A stretch of DNA of 64,000 nt from Neotamlana sedimentorum (GCF_000943565.1 NZ_JTDW01000017.1:1-64000); one strand, 5' to 3'; positions 43,275 through 52,778 are shown, counted from the stretch's first letter. Program-made: numbers and translations. Notes: generated by a model from the sequence alone, not told the origin.

Positions 43275-44972
43275 ATGATAAAAAACTACTGGAAAAAAGG
43301 AACTAAGCAAAAAGTATTCACAATTTTAGGTTTACTAATTCTACTTACTGTTTTATTTGTTTTACGAGACGATTATCAACCGGCATTATTGTTTGTACGC
43401 AAATATATTTTTGTAATTCTACTAAGTTTAATTGTGTTAATTCTAGGTTTGCGTAAGTTTAGAAACAGTTCTAGCACAGCGGGTCGCTTAGGTATTTTAG
43501 CATTAATGCTTGTGTTTTTTGGAGCACTTTATGTAGTTGGTTGGCATTTTAAAATGTACGATTACATGAAAACTTATTATGTGTTTAATAATTTAAATAA
43601 AGTTGAAATTCACGAATTGCCATTAACCCAAAACGAGCGTATCCAGCCTTTACGAAATGTGTTTTCTATGGCTAACGAAAGTGTAGGCGAAACTAAAGAT
43701 GTGTCGTTACCACATTTAGTTAGAATTGGAGACGATAATAAGTGGACTATGGCCATTCAGCCAACCGAAAAATACATGTGGCAAGGGATGACAGATAACA
43801 CAGAAGAAGTTTTTGCGGTATCTAGTACAACGCCTTTTCCTAGATTTTCAAACGAAAATAGAATATCGGTTACTTTTTCAATTGGAGAATCGTTAAAGTT
43901 TAGCCGAAACACCTATAACGCTGTTGTGCAACGCTTCAATATTTTTCAGTTGTTTAATATGGAGCCTAGCGATACGTATTACATGAAAAACGATTCGGGA
44001 AAATGGGTGGAAGTCGTGAGTTTAATTAAATGGAAAGGCTTTTTATTTCCGTACCCAACCTTTGGTGGCGTTATGGTTATTGATAGCGGCGAGCATGATA
44101 TGAGCGATTATATTGAGCGTATTTTAATTGGAAAAGGAACCTACGTGAGTCCAGACGAAATGAAAAATCATGAGTATTTAACGCGCCAAAATACTTTAGC
44201 TGAATCAGTTTCACAATTACAGGCAGAATCTTTAAAGTTTTTAGGTGGTTTTAGCGATCCGTTACCATGGAATATGGAAACAGCCGTTAAAATACCAGAA
44301 ATGCCAAAAGACCAAAACCAACAACCTTACGTTACTGATTTCGACTTTTCGGACACAGAAACAGGTGCTTACAGTGGTTTATATCATTGGTTTGGTTTAG
44401 AGCCCGTAGGCGAGGAGCGCACTAGTTTAAGCTTTAGTGTGTTTGTACCTGCCGATGGCACAGATAAATTATATTATTACAATCATGCATCTAAAAAACA
44501 GGGTTATGCTGGAGTTTCTGCAATGCCATTAAAAGTAAAAGAGTCTCGTAAAGAATACGATTGGTCGGCAAACACGCCTGTCGAATTTCGTCCTTATATA
44601 AAAAATATAGCAGGAAAAAAACGTATGTTTTTTATGGGTACGGTGTCTTCAATTAGCAAGTCGAATTCACAACAATTCGATGGTTCTGCAACACCAGACT
44701 TAGTTTTGGTTGATAGTGAGTACCGAGATGTTATCTGGATAGATGTTAAGCATCCAAGCCAATGGGATAAAACAGTTTACGATCAATTAAATGAAGCGTG
44801 GCGTGCAAGCGAAGGTATTGGCTATTATTATCAAGAAACACCAAAAGAAATCGATATTGCCGAAGCTTACAAAGATTCAATTAGTAAAATCATTCCTGTA
44901 AAAGACGATAAAGCAGAATTATTAGAAAAACTTCAAAAACAAATAGATTCTTTAAAGGCATCTTCAAATTAA
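43275..44972 (+). CDS. Large membrane-anchored unknown protein, last gene of the AAA+ cluster
   Basis: This 565-aa protein begins with three membrane helices (about 13-29, 40-60, 72-92) joined by short basic loops. A globular domain of about 440 residues follows, rich in aromatics and beta-prone segments. It contains GVMVIDSGEHDMSDYIERIL and two Asp-rich strands (VTDFDFSDTETGAYSGLYHW). The end is a short coiled coil (AELLEKLQKQIDSLKASSN). No family recognised. With an even or odd number of helices in doubt, the domain's side of the membrane is uncertain. A 303-bp gap follows. Confidence 0.75.
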   Translation: MIKNYWKKGTKQKVFTILGLLILLTVLFVLRDDYQPALLFVRKYIFVILLSLIVLILGLRKFRNSSSTAGRLGILALMLVFFGALYVVGWHFKMYDYMKTYYVFNNLNKVEIHELPLTQNERIQPLRNVFSMANESVGETKDVSLPHLVRIGDDNKWTMAIQPTEKYMWQGMTDNTEEVFAVSSTTPFPRFSNENRISVTFSIGESLKFSRNTYNAVVQRFNIFQLFNMEPSDTYYMKNDSGKWVEVVSLIKWKGFLFPYPTFGGVMVIDSGEHDMSDYIERILIGKGTYVSPDEMKNHEYLTRQNTLAESVSQLQAESLKFLGGFSDPLPWNMETAVKIPEMPKDQNQQPYVTDFDFSDTETGAYSGLYHWFGLEPVGEERTSLSFSVFVPADGTDKLYYYNHASKKQGYAGVSAMPLKVKESRKEYDWSANTPVEFRPYIKNIAGKKRMFFMGTVSSISKSNSQQFDGSATPDLVLVDSEYRDVIWIDVKHPSQWDKTVYDQLNEAWRASEGIGYYYQETPKEIDIAEAYKDSISKIIPVKDDKAELLEKLQKQIDSLKASSN

Positions 44973-45275
44973 TTAAAATATAATTTTAACAAAATTTTAA
45001 TTTTCTTTTAATGTATTGATATTTATGGGTTTGCATAATTCTATGTGGTCTTTGTGATTTATAAAAATAATTGTAACGTCTATTTTTTTTTGTAAACCGT
45101 ATATTGATAAAAGCTGTAATATTTAAAATGTTTCAAAAATCTAGATAAAATGATGTTATTTATTTTACTTTTTTTAAGTAAAATAAGGTTATTATTGAAC
45201 TTCTTATATTTTTGTGAATTAAAAATTATATTAAGCGTTAAATCAAATTATTAAATAGGATTAATAGTATTAATT
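44973..45275 (+). promoter_or_regulatory. Intergenic region with candidate promoter for 45276
   Basis: TATTTTTG at 45207-45214 is an exact TAnnTTTG match, 61 bp before the next ATG, but no good -33 TTG is seen. A short palindrome, TTACTT/AAGTAA, lies near 45166-45182. Nothing else stands out. Confidence 0.4.
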
Positions 45276-46157
45276 ATGGAAAACAAAAGTAGCAAAGGGC
45301 TTAAAATAGCGTTAGGTATAGCGGTAGTGTTATTTTTAGCAACTGGTTTTTATGCCATGAATCTTCATAAAAAAGCCAGTGACGAAAAGAAAGAATTAGC
45401 TGAACAGAAACAGTTAGTTATGAACGATTTAAACGCCATGGCAAAACAATATGATGAGGCCATAGGTGAAAATGAAATTACAAATAATAATTTAATTGAA
45501 GCAAGAGGTAGAATTCAAGGTTTAATCGATTCGCTTAAAATATCTGAAACGAACGTAAAAAGTTTATGGAGATACAAACAAAAATATGTGTCCTTGCAAA
45601 AGGAAATGGATGTTTTATTAGCTCAAAACGATTCTTTACGCATTGAAAATTCGTATTTAGCAACTTCATTAGACAGTACTCGTATCCGTCTAGAAGAACG
45701 TTCTATTTTTACAGATTCTTTACTAGTGCAAAATAATGCTTTAGCCGAAGTAGTATCAGATGCCTCTGTTTTAAGTGCTGTAGATTTAAAGGCTTCTGGT
45801 GTAATTGTTAGAACATCTGGTAAAGTCATTCCTACAGAACGTGCAGGTCGTAGCGATAAAATAAGAGTATGTTTTATTGTCGCTAAAAACAAATTAATTC
45901 AGGCAGGCGAGCAAGAATTATATGTTCAGGTTATAGATCCTAGTGGAACTACTTTAGGTTTAAATGAACAAGTTGATTTTGAAGATAAAACGTTAAATTA
46001 TAGTTTAATTAGCAAGTTTAACTATGAAAACGCAAACTTAAATATATGCGAATTTATTAATCCTGCTGAAGGTGATGATTTTGATAAAGGCAATTATATT
46101 GTAAATGTATATAATGAAAAAGACTTGGTTTCAACTTCAGAGTTTAGTTTGAGATAA
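45276..46157 (+). CDS. Membrane-anchored coiled-coil protein of unknown function
   Basis: This 293-aa protein has one N-terminal membrane helix (residues 10-26). A periplasmic coiled coil of about 140 residues follows (KKASDEKKELAEQKQL to LLVQNNALAEV). The C-terminal beta domain of about 130 residues contains KASGVIVRTSGKVIPTERAGRSD, split here for reading, and ends FSLR. Homologues appear common in flavobacteria, but I know no function. It is monocistronic between its promoter candidate and a strong terminator. Confidence 0.8.
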   Translation: MENKSSKGLKIALGIAVVLFLATGFYAMNLHKKASDEKKELAEQKQLVMNDLNAMAKQYDEAIGENEITNNNLIEARGRIQGLIDSLKISETNVKSLWRYKQKYVSLQKEMDVLLAQNDSLRIENSYLATSLDSTRIRLEERSIFTDSLLVQNNALAEVVSDASVLSAVDLKASGVIVRTSGKVIPTERAGRSDKIRVCFIVAKNKLIQAGEQELYVQVIDPSGTTLGLNEQVDFEDKTLNYSLISKFNYENANLNICEFINPAEGDDFDKGNYIVNVYNEKDLVSTSEFSLR

Positions 46158-46184
46158 GCTGATATAACTTAAAAAAAACTCTTT

Positions 46185-46214
46185 AATAACCTTACATATT
46201 TATGTAAGGTTATT
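46185..46214 (+). terminator. Terminator after 45276 gene
   Basis: AATAACCTTACATA (46185-46198) and TATGTAAGGTTATT (46201-46214) form a perfect 14-bp stem followed by eight T's. Confidence 0.92.
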
Positions 46215-46377
46215 TTTTTTCTTGACATGAAAAATATGCTGTTTAACGTTTTATCGGATGACCTTTATCCAATCAACTATTAATATTTGCACATCACAGA
46301 AAAAGAGATCTTTCTATTTATTAATCATTATATCTTAGTAGAATAATTAACAATTTAATAATTGATTAATTCATTTT

Positions 46378-46962
46378 ATGAATCAAATAATTCAATTTTT
46401 ACGCACATTTTATTCTATTTCAGATCAAACTTACCTCGACCTTTTAAGTATTTCTAAATTAAGACGCGTAAAGGCAGGAGAATGCTATGTTAATTCTGGA
46501 GAAATACCTGTACATATGTTCACCTTAGTTACAGGTGTTGTTCGTGCTTATGTAAGAACAGAAAATGGAAAAGAGTATAACAAAAAAATATATATTGGAC
46601 CATCTATAACTGGTTCATTGGCTGCAATAATTAAGAATGAACCTTCTATTTATTCTTTGGAGGCTTTAACAGATTGCGAAGTTTACACAACCAATTATAA
46701 GGAGTATTTAGAACTTGGAGAAAAAAATCCCGAAATAAAAGAACTTTATATAAAAATGTTGGAAATATTCTTTATGGAGTACGAGCGTAGACAATTGGAT
46801 TTTTTAACCATGAGTGCCACCGACCGCTATTTAAAGCTTAAAGATGAAGTTTTTAACATTGAAGATTTAATTCCTCAATATCAAATTGCAGCTTATTTAA
46901 GCATTACTCCTGTTCAATTAAGTAGAATTAGGAAAAAATTGAAGGAGATTAACATGTTATAA
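46378..46962 (+). CDS. Crp/Fnr-family transcriptional regulator
   Basis: This 194-aa protein has the cyclic-nucleotide-binding beta-roll at residues 10-110 (RRVKAGECYVNSGEIP, MFTLVTGVVRAYVR). A dimer helix follows, then a short C-terminal helix-turn-helix (IPQYQIAAYLSITPVQLSRIRKKL, in two parts). The cAMP-contact Arg-Ser pair is not obvious, and there are no clustered cysteines for an Fe-S centre. This is the common Bacteroidota type with unknown ligand. No target site is evident. Confidence 0.88.
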   Translation: MNQIIQFLRTFYSISDQTYLDLLSISKLRRVKAGECYVNSGEIPVHMFTLVTGVVRAYVRTENGKEYNKKIYIGPSITGSLAAIIKNEPSIYSLEALTDCEVYTTNYKEYLELGEKNPEIKELYIKMLEIFFMEYERRQLDFLTMSATDRYLKLKDEVFNIEDLIPQYQIAAYLSITPVQLSRIRKKLKEINML

Positions 46963-47040
46963 TAAATAAGTAATTGTTAATACGTACTTTTATTTTATAA
47001 TTTTCTGTTTTGAAATTGATTAATAGCAAATCAACCAAAA

Positions 47041-47070
47041 AAAAGCAGGTAGAATATTCAACCTGCTTTT
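47041..47070. terminator. Bidirectional terminator between crp-type gene and fumC
   Basis: AAAAGCAGGT and ACCTGCTTTT form a perfect 10-bp stem with T-runs on both strands. It serves fumC on the minus strand (20 bp after its stop) and probably the regulator gene on the plus strand. Confidence 0.9.
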
Positions 47071-47089
47071 TTCCTATTTTAATGTAAAT

Positions 47090-48487
47090 TTATTTTAAAC
47101 TACCAACCATGTCTTCTGGTTTAACCCATTCGTCATAGTCTTCAGCAGAAACGTAACCTAAATTAATAGCTTCCTCTTTTAATGTTGTACCATTTTTATG
47201 AGCTGTATTTGCTATTTCGGCAGCTTTATAATATCCAATTTTGGTATTCAAGGCTGTAACTAGCATTAATGAGTTATTAAGTAATTTTGTAATAACTTCT
47301 TGATTAGGTTCAATACCAGAAGCACAATTAACTTCAAAACTTTTACAAGCATCTCCAATTAATTGAGCCGATTGTAAAATGTTTGCGGCCATTACAGGTT
47401 TAAAAACATTCAGTTCATAATGTCCTTGTAATCCTCCAATAGAAATAGCAACATCGTTACCAATAACTTGAGCACAGACCATAGTAAGCGCTTCACACTG
47501 TGTAGGGTTTACTTTTCCTGGCATTATAGAACTTCCAGGTTCGTTTGCAGGAATGGTTATTTCACCAATACCACTTCTTGGTCCAGAAGCCATTAATCTA
47601 ATATCGTTTGCAATTTTATTTAAAGAAACTGCAAGTTGTTTTAAAGCACCATGCGATTCTACAATAGCATCATGAGCCGCTAAAGCTTCAAATTTATTAG
47701 GAGCTGTAATAAAAGGTAACTTTGTAAATTCTGCAATATACTCTGCAACACGTTTGCTGTAACCCTTAGGCGTATTTAAGCCAGTACCTACAGCTGTTCC
47801 TCCTAAAGCTAATTCGCTTAAATGAGGTAAGGTGTTTTCTAAAGCTTTTAAGCCATGGTTTAATTGAGCCACGTAGCCAGAAAGTTCTTGTCCAAGTGTT
47901 AATGGCGTTGCATCCATTAAGTGAGTACGTCCTATTTTTACTACATTTTTAAAAGCTTCAGACTTTTTTTGAAGAGTATCGCGTAGCTGTTTAACCCCAG
48001 GAATAGTTACTTCAACTATTTTTTTATAAGCAGCAATATGCATGCCAGTAGGGAAGGTGTCGTTTGATGATTGCGATTTATTTACATCATCATTTGGTTG
48101 TATGGTTTTGTCGCCTTCACCAATAACTTTACCAGCCAATTGGTGTGCTCTGTTAGCAATAACTTCATTAACATTCATGTTACTTTGCGTACCAGAACCT
48201 GTTTGCCATATCACTAAAGGGAACTGATCGTCATGTTTACCTTCTAAAATCTCGTCGCAAACATTTGCTATTAAATCTCGCTTTTCAACAGGTAAAACAC
48301 CTAATTCGCAGTTAGTATAAGCAGCAGCTTTTTTTAAGTATGCAAAACCATAAACGATTTCTAGTGGCATAGAAGCAGGAGCTCCTATTTTAAAATTGTT
48401 TCTTGAGCGTTCTGTTTGGGCACCCCAAAGCTTATCGGCCGGTACTTTAACCTCGCCCATAGTATCTTTTTCTATTCTAAAACTCAT
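47090..48487 (-). CDS. fumC: Fumarate hydratase class II
   Basis: This 465-aa enzyme interconverts fumarate and malate in the TCA cycle and belongs to the aspartase/fumarase superfamily. Signatures are [30 protein letters not shown] and the mobile loop [15 protein letters not shown], which carries the catalytic serine. It is full length, iron-free and heat-stable by class. It is transcribed alone, divergent from the peroxiredoxin gene. Confidence 0.97.
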   Translation of the reverse strand: MSFRIEKDTMGEVKVPADKLWGAQTERSRNNFKIGAPASMPLEIVYGFAYLKKAAAYTNCELGVLPVEKRDLIANVCDEILEGKHDDQFPLVIWQTGSGTQSNMNVNEVIANRAHQLAGKVIGEGDKTIQPNDDVNKSQSSNDTFPTGMHIAAYKKIVEVTIPGVKQLRDTLQKKSEAFKNVVKIGRTHLMDATPLTLGQELSGYVAQLNHGLKALENTLPHLSELALGGTAVGTGLNTPKGYSKRVAEYIAEFTKLPFITAPNKFEALAAHDAIVESHGALKQLAVSLNKIANDIRLMASGPRSGIGEITIPANEPGSSIMPGKVNPTQCEALTMVCAQVIGNDVAISIGGLQGHYELNVFKPVMAANILQSAQLIGDACKSFEVNCASGIEPNQEVITKLLNNSLMLVTALNTKIGYYKAAEIANTAHKNGTTLKEEAINLGYVSAEDYDEWVKPEDMVGSLK

Positions 48488-48514
48488 GTTTAATGCTTTT
48501 TAATTGTAATAGAA

Positions 48515-48522
48515 CAAAGTTA
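48515..48522 (-). promoter_or_regulatory. Candidate -7 element for fumC
   Basis: The minus strand reads TAACTTTG, an exact TAnnTTTG match 27 bp before the fumC ATG. No clear -33 element was found. Confidence 0.4.
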
Positions 48523-48594
48523 CTGTTTACTACTTTTTTTATCTATTATTTTCATGGATTTTTTTAACAGATATATAACATAAGATATTTTTAT

Positions 48595-48626
48595 TATCCT
48601 ATTAAATCTATTAATTTAGTAGGATA
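48595..48626. promoter_or_regulatory. Large palindrome upstream of the peroxiredoxin gene
   Basis: TATCCTATTAAAT (48595-48607) and ATTTAGTAGGATA (48614-48626) are inverted copies matching at 12 of 13 positions, separated by 6 bp. It lies 26 bp before the peroxiredoxin ATG and is therefore placed like an operator or a leader hairpin. Confidence 0.6.
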
Positions 48627-48652
48627 TAAAATTACTAAAAAAACAATTCATT

Positions 48653-49294
48653 ATGGCAACAATAAGATTAGGAGATGAAGCTCCAAATTTCAACGCAAAT
48701 TCTACCGAAGGTTCTATAAATTTTCATGAATGGTTAGGAGATAGCTGGGGGATTTTATTCTCGCATCCAGCCGATTATACACCTGTTTGTACAACAGAAC
48801 TTGGTACAGTAGCAAAATATAAAACTGAGTTTGAAAAACGAAACGTAAAAGTTGTAGCGTTAAGTGTTGATGGCTTAGAATCGCATAAAGGTTGGATTAA
48901 CGATATTAATGAAACACAAAATACAACTGTAAATTTTCCAATTATTGCAGATGAAGACCGTAAAGTTTCTGAATTGTATGATATGATTCACCCAAATGCC
49001 GATAGTAAACTTACAGTGCGTTCGGTATTTGTTATTGGCGACGATAAAAAAGTGAAGCTAATTATTACTTATCCAGCTTCAACTGGAAGAAATTTTGATG
49101 AGTTATTGCGTGTAATCGATTCGTTACAACTTACAGCTTATCACAAAGTGGCTACACCAGCAAATTGGAAAAACGGTGAGCATGTGGTGGTAAGTCCCGC
49201 TATTTCTACCGCAGATGCAAAAAATATTTTTACAAAAGGGGTAGAAGAGGTGAAGCCTTATTTAAGAATGACACCGCAACCCAATTTAAATTAG
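48653..49294 (+). CDS. Peroxiredoxin, Prx6/1-Cys type
   Basis: This 213-aa thioredoxin-fold peroxidase reduces hydrogen peroxide and organic peroxides. The active site is SHPADYTPVCTTELG, with the peroxidatic Cys near residue 46 and the usual Pro and Thr. The length, the missing resolving-Cys motif and the long C-terminal domain (TPANWKNGEHVVVSPAIS) fit the Prx6 subfamily. It is preceded by a large palindrome, so redox-responsive control is likely but unproven. Confidence 0.95.
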   Translation: MATIRLGDEAPNFNANSTEGSINFHEWLGDSWGILFSHPADYTPVCTTELGTVAKYKTEFEKRNVKVVALSVDGLESHKGWINDINETQNTTVNFPIIADEDRKVSELYDMIHPNADSKLTVRSVFVIGDDKKVKLIITYPASTGRNFDELLRVIDSLQLTAYHKVATPANWKNGEHVVVSPAISTADAKNIFTKGVEEVKPYLRMTPQPNLN

Positions 49295-49327
49295 TTAAAA
49301 ACTCTGTTAATAATTTTTACTTACGTA

Positions 49328-49358
49328 TTGTGTAAAAAATAACATTACACTATATTTG
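49328..49358 (+). promoter_or_regulatory. Promoter of the 59-aa membrane protein gene
   Basis: TTG (49328-49330), 20 bp, then TATATTTG (49351-49358): both elements match the Bacteroidota consensus. It lies 32 bp before the ATG. Confidence 0.7.
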
Positions 49359-49390
49359 CGGTAAATTAATAATAGAAGCAATTAATAATT

Positions 49391-49570
49391 ATGTTTGATT
49401 TTGACCAATATTTAGGCTTTTTAGCATTTTTAACCATTTTAACCATTGGGTTTTGGTTAATGATATTTTTGTTAACTTTTGTTATTCCTTACTGGATTGG
49501 TGGGGCTTTAATTGAAAGATTAAAAGAAATTAAAGAAGAGAAAAAAGCTAAAAGAGACGACGCCAACTAA
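49391..49570 (+). CDS. Small membrane protein (59 aa)
   Basis: ATG 49391 opens a 59-codon frame ending in TAA. Residues 8-37 form one or two hydrophobic segments (LGFLAFLTILTIGFWLMIFL and the following TFVIPYW). The tail is a charged Lys/Glu/Arg helix. A consensus promoter lies upstream and a perfect terminator follows 25 bp after the stop, so this is a complete, independent transcription unit. The function is unknown. Confidence 0.8.
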   Translation: MFDFDQYLGFLAFLTILTIGFWLMIFLLTFVIPYWIGGALIERLKEIKEEKKAKRDDAN

Positions 49571-49595
49571 TTAAGCATAACTTATTACAACATAT

Positions 49596-49627
49596 AAAGG
49601 GAAACTAAATAATTTTAGTTTCCCTTT
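49596..49627 (+). terminator. Terminator after the 59-aa gene
   Basis: AAAGGGAAACTAAA and TTTAGTTTCCCTTT form a perfect 14-bp stem with a TAAT loop, followed by T's. Confidence 0.92.
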
Positions 49628-49703
49628 TTTTATTGACCTATTTTTTGAAGCTTAAAATATTAAAGATTGACTTTTTAAGCATTTAAATTTTTGGAGTTAG
49701 GAG

Positions 49704-52226
49704 TTAGCCTTCAAATTCAAAATCGTCTTCACCACCGTTACCATGACCTTCTCGTTGATTTTGTTTTTTGTGTTGCTGATTAAATCGATATCGTAACGAC
49801 AGGTTTATTTGTCGTTGTCTCCATTGCATTTCACTATAACTTTCATAAGTATCGGTAAATGTGGTTGCCTTTCGTTTTCTAGAGTTTAACAGGTCTCTTA
49901 CATTTAAAGAAACCGTAGCGTTGTTGCTAAAAAGCTCTTTGCTAAAAGCTAAATCTAACGTAAAAACACCTTCGTTATCACTTTGTGCATCTTGACTAGG
50001 ACCTCTATAAAATGCATTAGTTTGCCAATCTACTTTTGCAGGTAAAGTTACTTTACTGCTAAATCGTGTAAACCAACTGGTGTTTTTTGCGCTATAATCT
50101 ACATCGTTAAATTCACCATCGGTTTCAAACTGAAAAAAGTTAAAACTAGAATTTAAACGCATCCATTTTACAGGATTATAAAGCACGCCTAATTCGGCAC
50201 CAGTACGTTTATTAGTAGATAAATTAACAGGAATGGTTCTAATAATATCAATTCCGTCTGATGTTTGTTGGCCTGTATTTTCCTGTATACGCTCAAACGA
50301 ATTTGTTTCATGTTGATAATAAACAGAGGAGGTTAAGGTTAACTCATCCCAACGTTTTAAATAACCAATATCGAATGCACTTGCAAAAGCGGGTCTTAAA
50401 TTAGGATTTCCTTGCCATATATTGGTACGACTAGAGCGCGATGGAAACGGATTAATATACCAGCCTCTTGGGCGGTTAATGCGTCGGTTATAACCAAAGG
50501 TTAAGCTTTCTTCGGCGTCGTCTTCGTTTTCAGATAAATCGTAAATAACATTAACTGTTGGGAATAATCCAAGATAATTGTTGTTAAAATTAGTCTCAAT
50601 TGGGAAGCCATAAGATGCTTCTAAATCTTCAGCAGATAACCTAGAATCGATATCTCCTTTTAATTGGGTGTTTTCTAAACGCAAACCTAATAAAAATGAA
50701 AACTTGTTAATTTTAGTACCATATTGCGAATAAATGGCATTTACATTTTCGGTATAATCAAAAATATTCGAAAGGGTATCGTTTACAAATAAACTACCTG
50801 TGCTTAAATCTTCTTGTTCTAGTAAATAATCGGTAACAGAGTTTTCAAAATTACCTCTATAACCAGCTTCAAATCGAGCATTTTCTCCTATTGGAAGCAC
50901 ATAATCTACTTGAACTAACGATTCGTTATCGCTTTCGTTTTGTGTTATATTTTCAATTTGAAAAGGTTCTGCATCTGTTTGATATGTTGTAATATAATCT
51001 TCGTTGTAAAATGTAAACTGTTCGTCATTTCCAGTTTCAATTTGAAAATCGGCTGTAAGTTGATGGCCATCATCGTTAAATTTTGTAATGTAATTTAGGG
51101 CGAACTGAAGGTTACCACCGTCTTCATTTTCTTTTTCAACACGTTGGGTTTGTTCCACAAGGTTACCATCAATAAAACGATCGCTAATGTTTATGCCTGT
51201 ATCTCTATCTTCGCCGTAGTTATAAAAAACGGTACCAGTTAACGAGGTTTTTTCCGAAAGGAAATATTCCATTCCTAAACTACCGTTATAGTTTCGGTTA
51301 AGGCGTTCTGTATCTTCATCTTCGCGCACTCTATCTATTTCATCTGCTTCAGCGTTAAAATAATCGGTATCGCTAAAGCTATTTCTTGGCGAATTATAAT
51401 AGCGGAACCCTAAGTTTGAAAATAAATTAAACTTCTCGGTGCGGTAGTTTAAATTTGTTGAAAGTCCTATATTATCTGGATTACCTACAGTTGCGTTTAT
51501 AGAGCCGTTAAAGCCTAAAGTTTCTTGCTGTCGTAAAATAATGTTTAAAATTCCTGCGGTTCCTTCGGCGTCGTATCTAGCCGATGGCGAAGTTATTACC
51601 TCAACACGTTCAATGGCTTCGGCAGGTAACTGACTTAACACATTAGTATCGCCAAAACCAGCCATTGCCGATGGTTTACCGTTAATTAATATTTTAACGT
51701 TTTCATTTCCGCGTAAACTAATAGCGCCTTCAACATCTACAGCTACAGATGGTACATTATTTAAAGCATCACTTACGGTACCGCCAGCAGTGGTTAAATC
51801 TTTACCAATGTTATAAACTTTTTTATCAAGTTTAATTTCTACTGTAGTTTTTTCAGCTATAATTTGAACGGCATCGAGAGTGGCTAAGTCTAAATCCATC
51901 GAGATGGTGCCGAGGTTTTCGTTTTTATTTAAGGTTTTATCTGTAAATGTTATAGTTTTATATGAAATATATTCTATTAAAACATTATAAATTCCTTGGT
52001 TAACAGAAACACTAAAATTGCCATTAATATCTGTAATGCCTCCGTTAACTATTTTGTTTTCGGTTTTACTAAAAATAGAAACCGAAGCATATTCTAGAGG
52101 GGCATTCGTTTCAGAATCAATTACTTTGCCTTTTATTGTTATTTCTTTGTTACTATTTTTTGATTGTGAAAAACTTGGGAAAATAATCAATACAGCCAAA
52201 GTAGCAGTAATTATACATTTGTTCAT
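49704..52226 (-). CDS. TonB-dependent receptor family outer-membrane protein
   Basis: This 840-aa protein starts with a signal peptide (ATLAVLIIFPSFSQ). A carboxypeptidase-like regulatory domain follows (ITIKGKVIDSETNAPLEYAS, residues 28-110), then a plug domain (VSDALNNVPSVAVDVEG, SLRGNENVKILINGKPS). The barrel of about 600 residues is of the OMP_b-brl_3 type. No TonB box is obvious, and there is no SusD partner next to it, so it is not a glycan-uptake pair. The C-terminus is Gln/Gly/Glu-rich (GHGNGGEDDFEFEG), unusual for a barrel end. The substrate is unknown. Confidence 0.9.
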   Translation of the reverse strand: MNKCIITATLAVLIIFPSFSQSKNSNKEITIKGKVIDSETNAPLEYASVSIFSKTENKIVNGGITDINGNFSVSVNQGIYNVLIEYISYKTITFTDKTLNKNENLGTISMDLDLATLDAVQIIAEKTTVEIKLDKKVYNIGKDLTTAGGTVSDALNNVPSVAVDVEGAISLRGNENVKILINGKPSAMAGFGDTNVLSQLPAEAIERVEVITSPSARYDAEGTAGILNIILRQQETLGFNGSINATVGNPDNIGLSTNLNYRTEKFNLFSNLGFRYYNSPRNSFSDTDYFNAEADEIDRVREDEDTERLNRNYNGSLGMEYFLSEKTSLTGTVFYNYGEDRDTGINISDRFIDGNLVEQTQRVEKENEDGGNLQFALNYITKFNDDGHQLTADFQIETGNDEQFTFYNEDYITTYQTDAEPFQIENITQNESDNESLVQVDYVLPIGENARFEAGYRGNFENSVTDYLLEQEDLSTGSLFVNDTLSNIFDYTENVNAIYSQYGTKINKFSFLLGLRLENTQLKGDIDSRLSAEDLEASYGFPIETNFNNNYLGLFPTVNVIYDLSENEDDAEESLTFGYNRRINRPRGWYINPFPSRSSRTNIWQGNPNLRPAFASAFDIGYLKRWDELTLTSSVYYQHETNSFERIQENTGQQTSDGIDIIRTIPVNLSTNKRTGAELGVLYNPVKWMRLNSSFNFFQFETDGEFNDVDYSAKNTSWFTRFSSKVTLPAKVDWQTNAFYRGPSQDAQSDNEGVFTLDLAFSKELFSNNATVSLNVRDLLNSRKRKATTFTDTYESYSEMQWRQRQINLSLRYRFNQQHKKQNQREGHGNGGEDDFEFEG

Positions 52227-52436
52227 CTAAAAATATGTTGGTTTGGTTTAGATTGTAAAAATATAATATGCTTCAAGCAAAACAGGTTAAAATTCTGTTA
52301 ATACGAGGCGAATTTAGTTAAATGATTTACTAAGTATTGATGGTTTTTGTACAACTACTTTATTTCTGATAATAATCACTTACTTTAAATACACAATACT
52401 TATAAAAAATTTACATTTAGTAGGTTTTGAATTTTT

Positions 52437-52778
52437 TTAAATTATAGTAGAAATTTGCTCAGGCGGTCGACCAACTACAGCTTTATCGCCATTTATAACG
52501 ATAGGACGCTCTATTAACTTTGGAAATTTTGCTAAAGCAGCAATAATTTGGGGATCTGATAATTCTTTGCCTTTAAAATGCTCTTTCCAAATAGCTTCGT
52601 TTTTTCTAACCAATTCTAAAGGTTTTATGCCTAATAACGCAATAATTTCTTTTAATTTTTCTTCGGAAGGCGTATCTTCTAAATACTTTACAACTTTAAA
52701 TGTTTTACCAGAATCTTCAAGAATTTGTAAACCTTCTCTCGATTTTCTGCAACGGTTATTATGGTAAATAGTAATCAT
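52437..52778 (-). CDS. arsC: ArsC/Spx-family reductase-like protein
   Basis: This 113-aa protein has the ArsC fold. The catalytic cysteine is in HNNRCRKSR (Cys9). Arginines that bind the oxyanion are likely in ELVRKNE and IERPIVI, and GRPPE closes the fold. These match glutaredoxin-linked arsenate reductases (YffB/ArsC). No other ars genes are near, so a general thiol-reductase role is equally likely. Its ATG overlaps the stop of the upstream HAD gene by one base (TAATG), so translation is coupled. Confidence 0.88.
   Translation of the reverse strand: MITIYHNNRCRKSREGLQILEDSGKTFKVVKYLEDTPSEEKLKEIIALLGIKPLELVRKNEAIWKEHFKGKELSDPQIIAALAKFPKLIERPIVINGDKAVVGRPPEQISTII

Noticed and set aside
49704-52226. 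SusC/SusD-type polysaccharide utilisation locus
   Set aside because: No SusD-like lipoprotein or glycoside hydrolase lies next to the receptor, and the barrel resembles the OMP_b-brl_3 type rather than SusC.
52437-52778. Arsenic-resistance operon
   Set aside because: The ArsC-like gene is coupled to a HAD hydrolase and prfB; no ArsR, arsenite pump or other ars gene is near.
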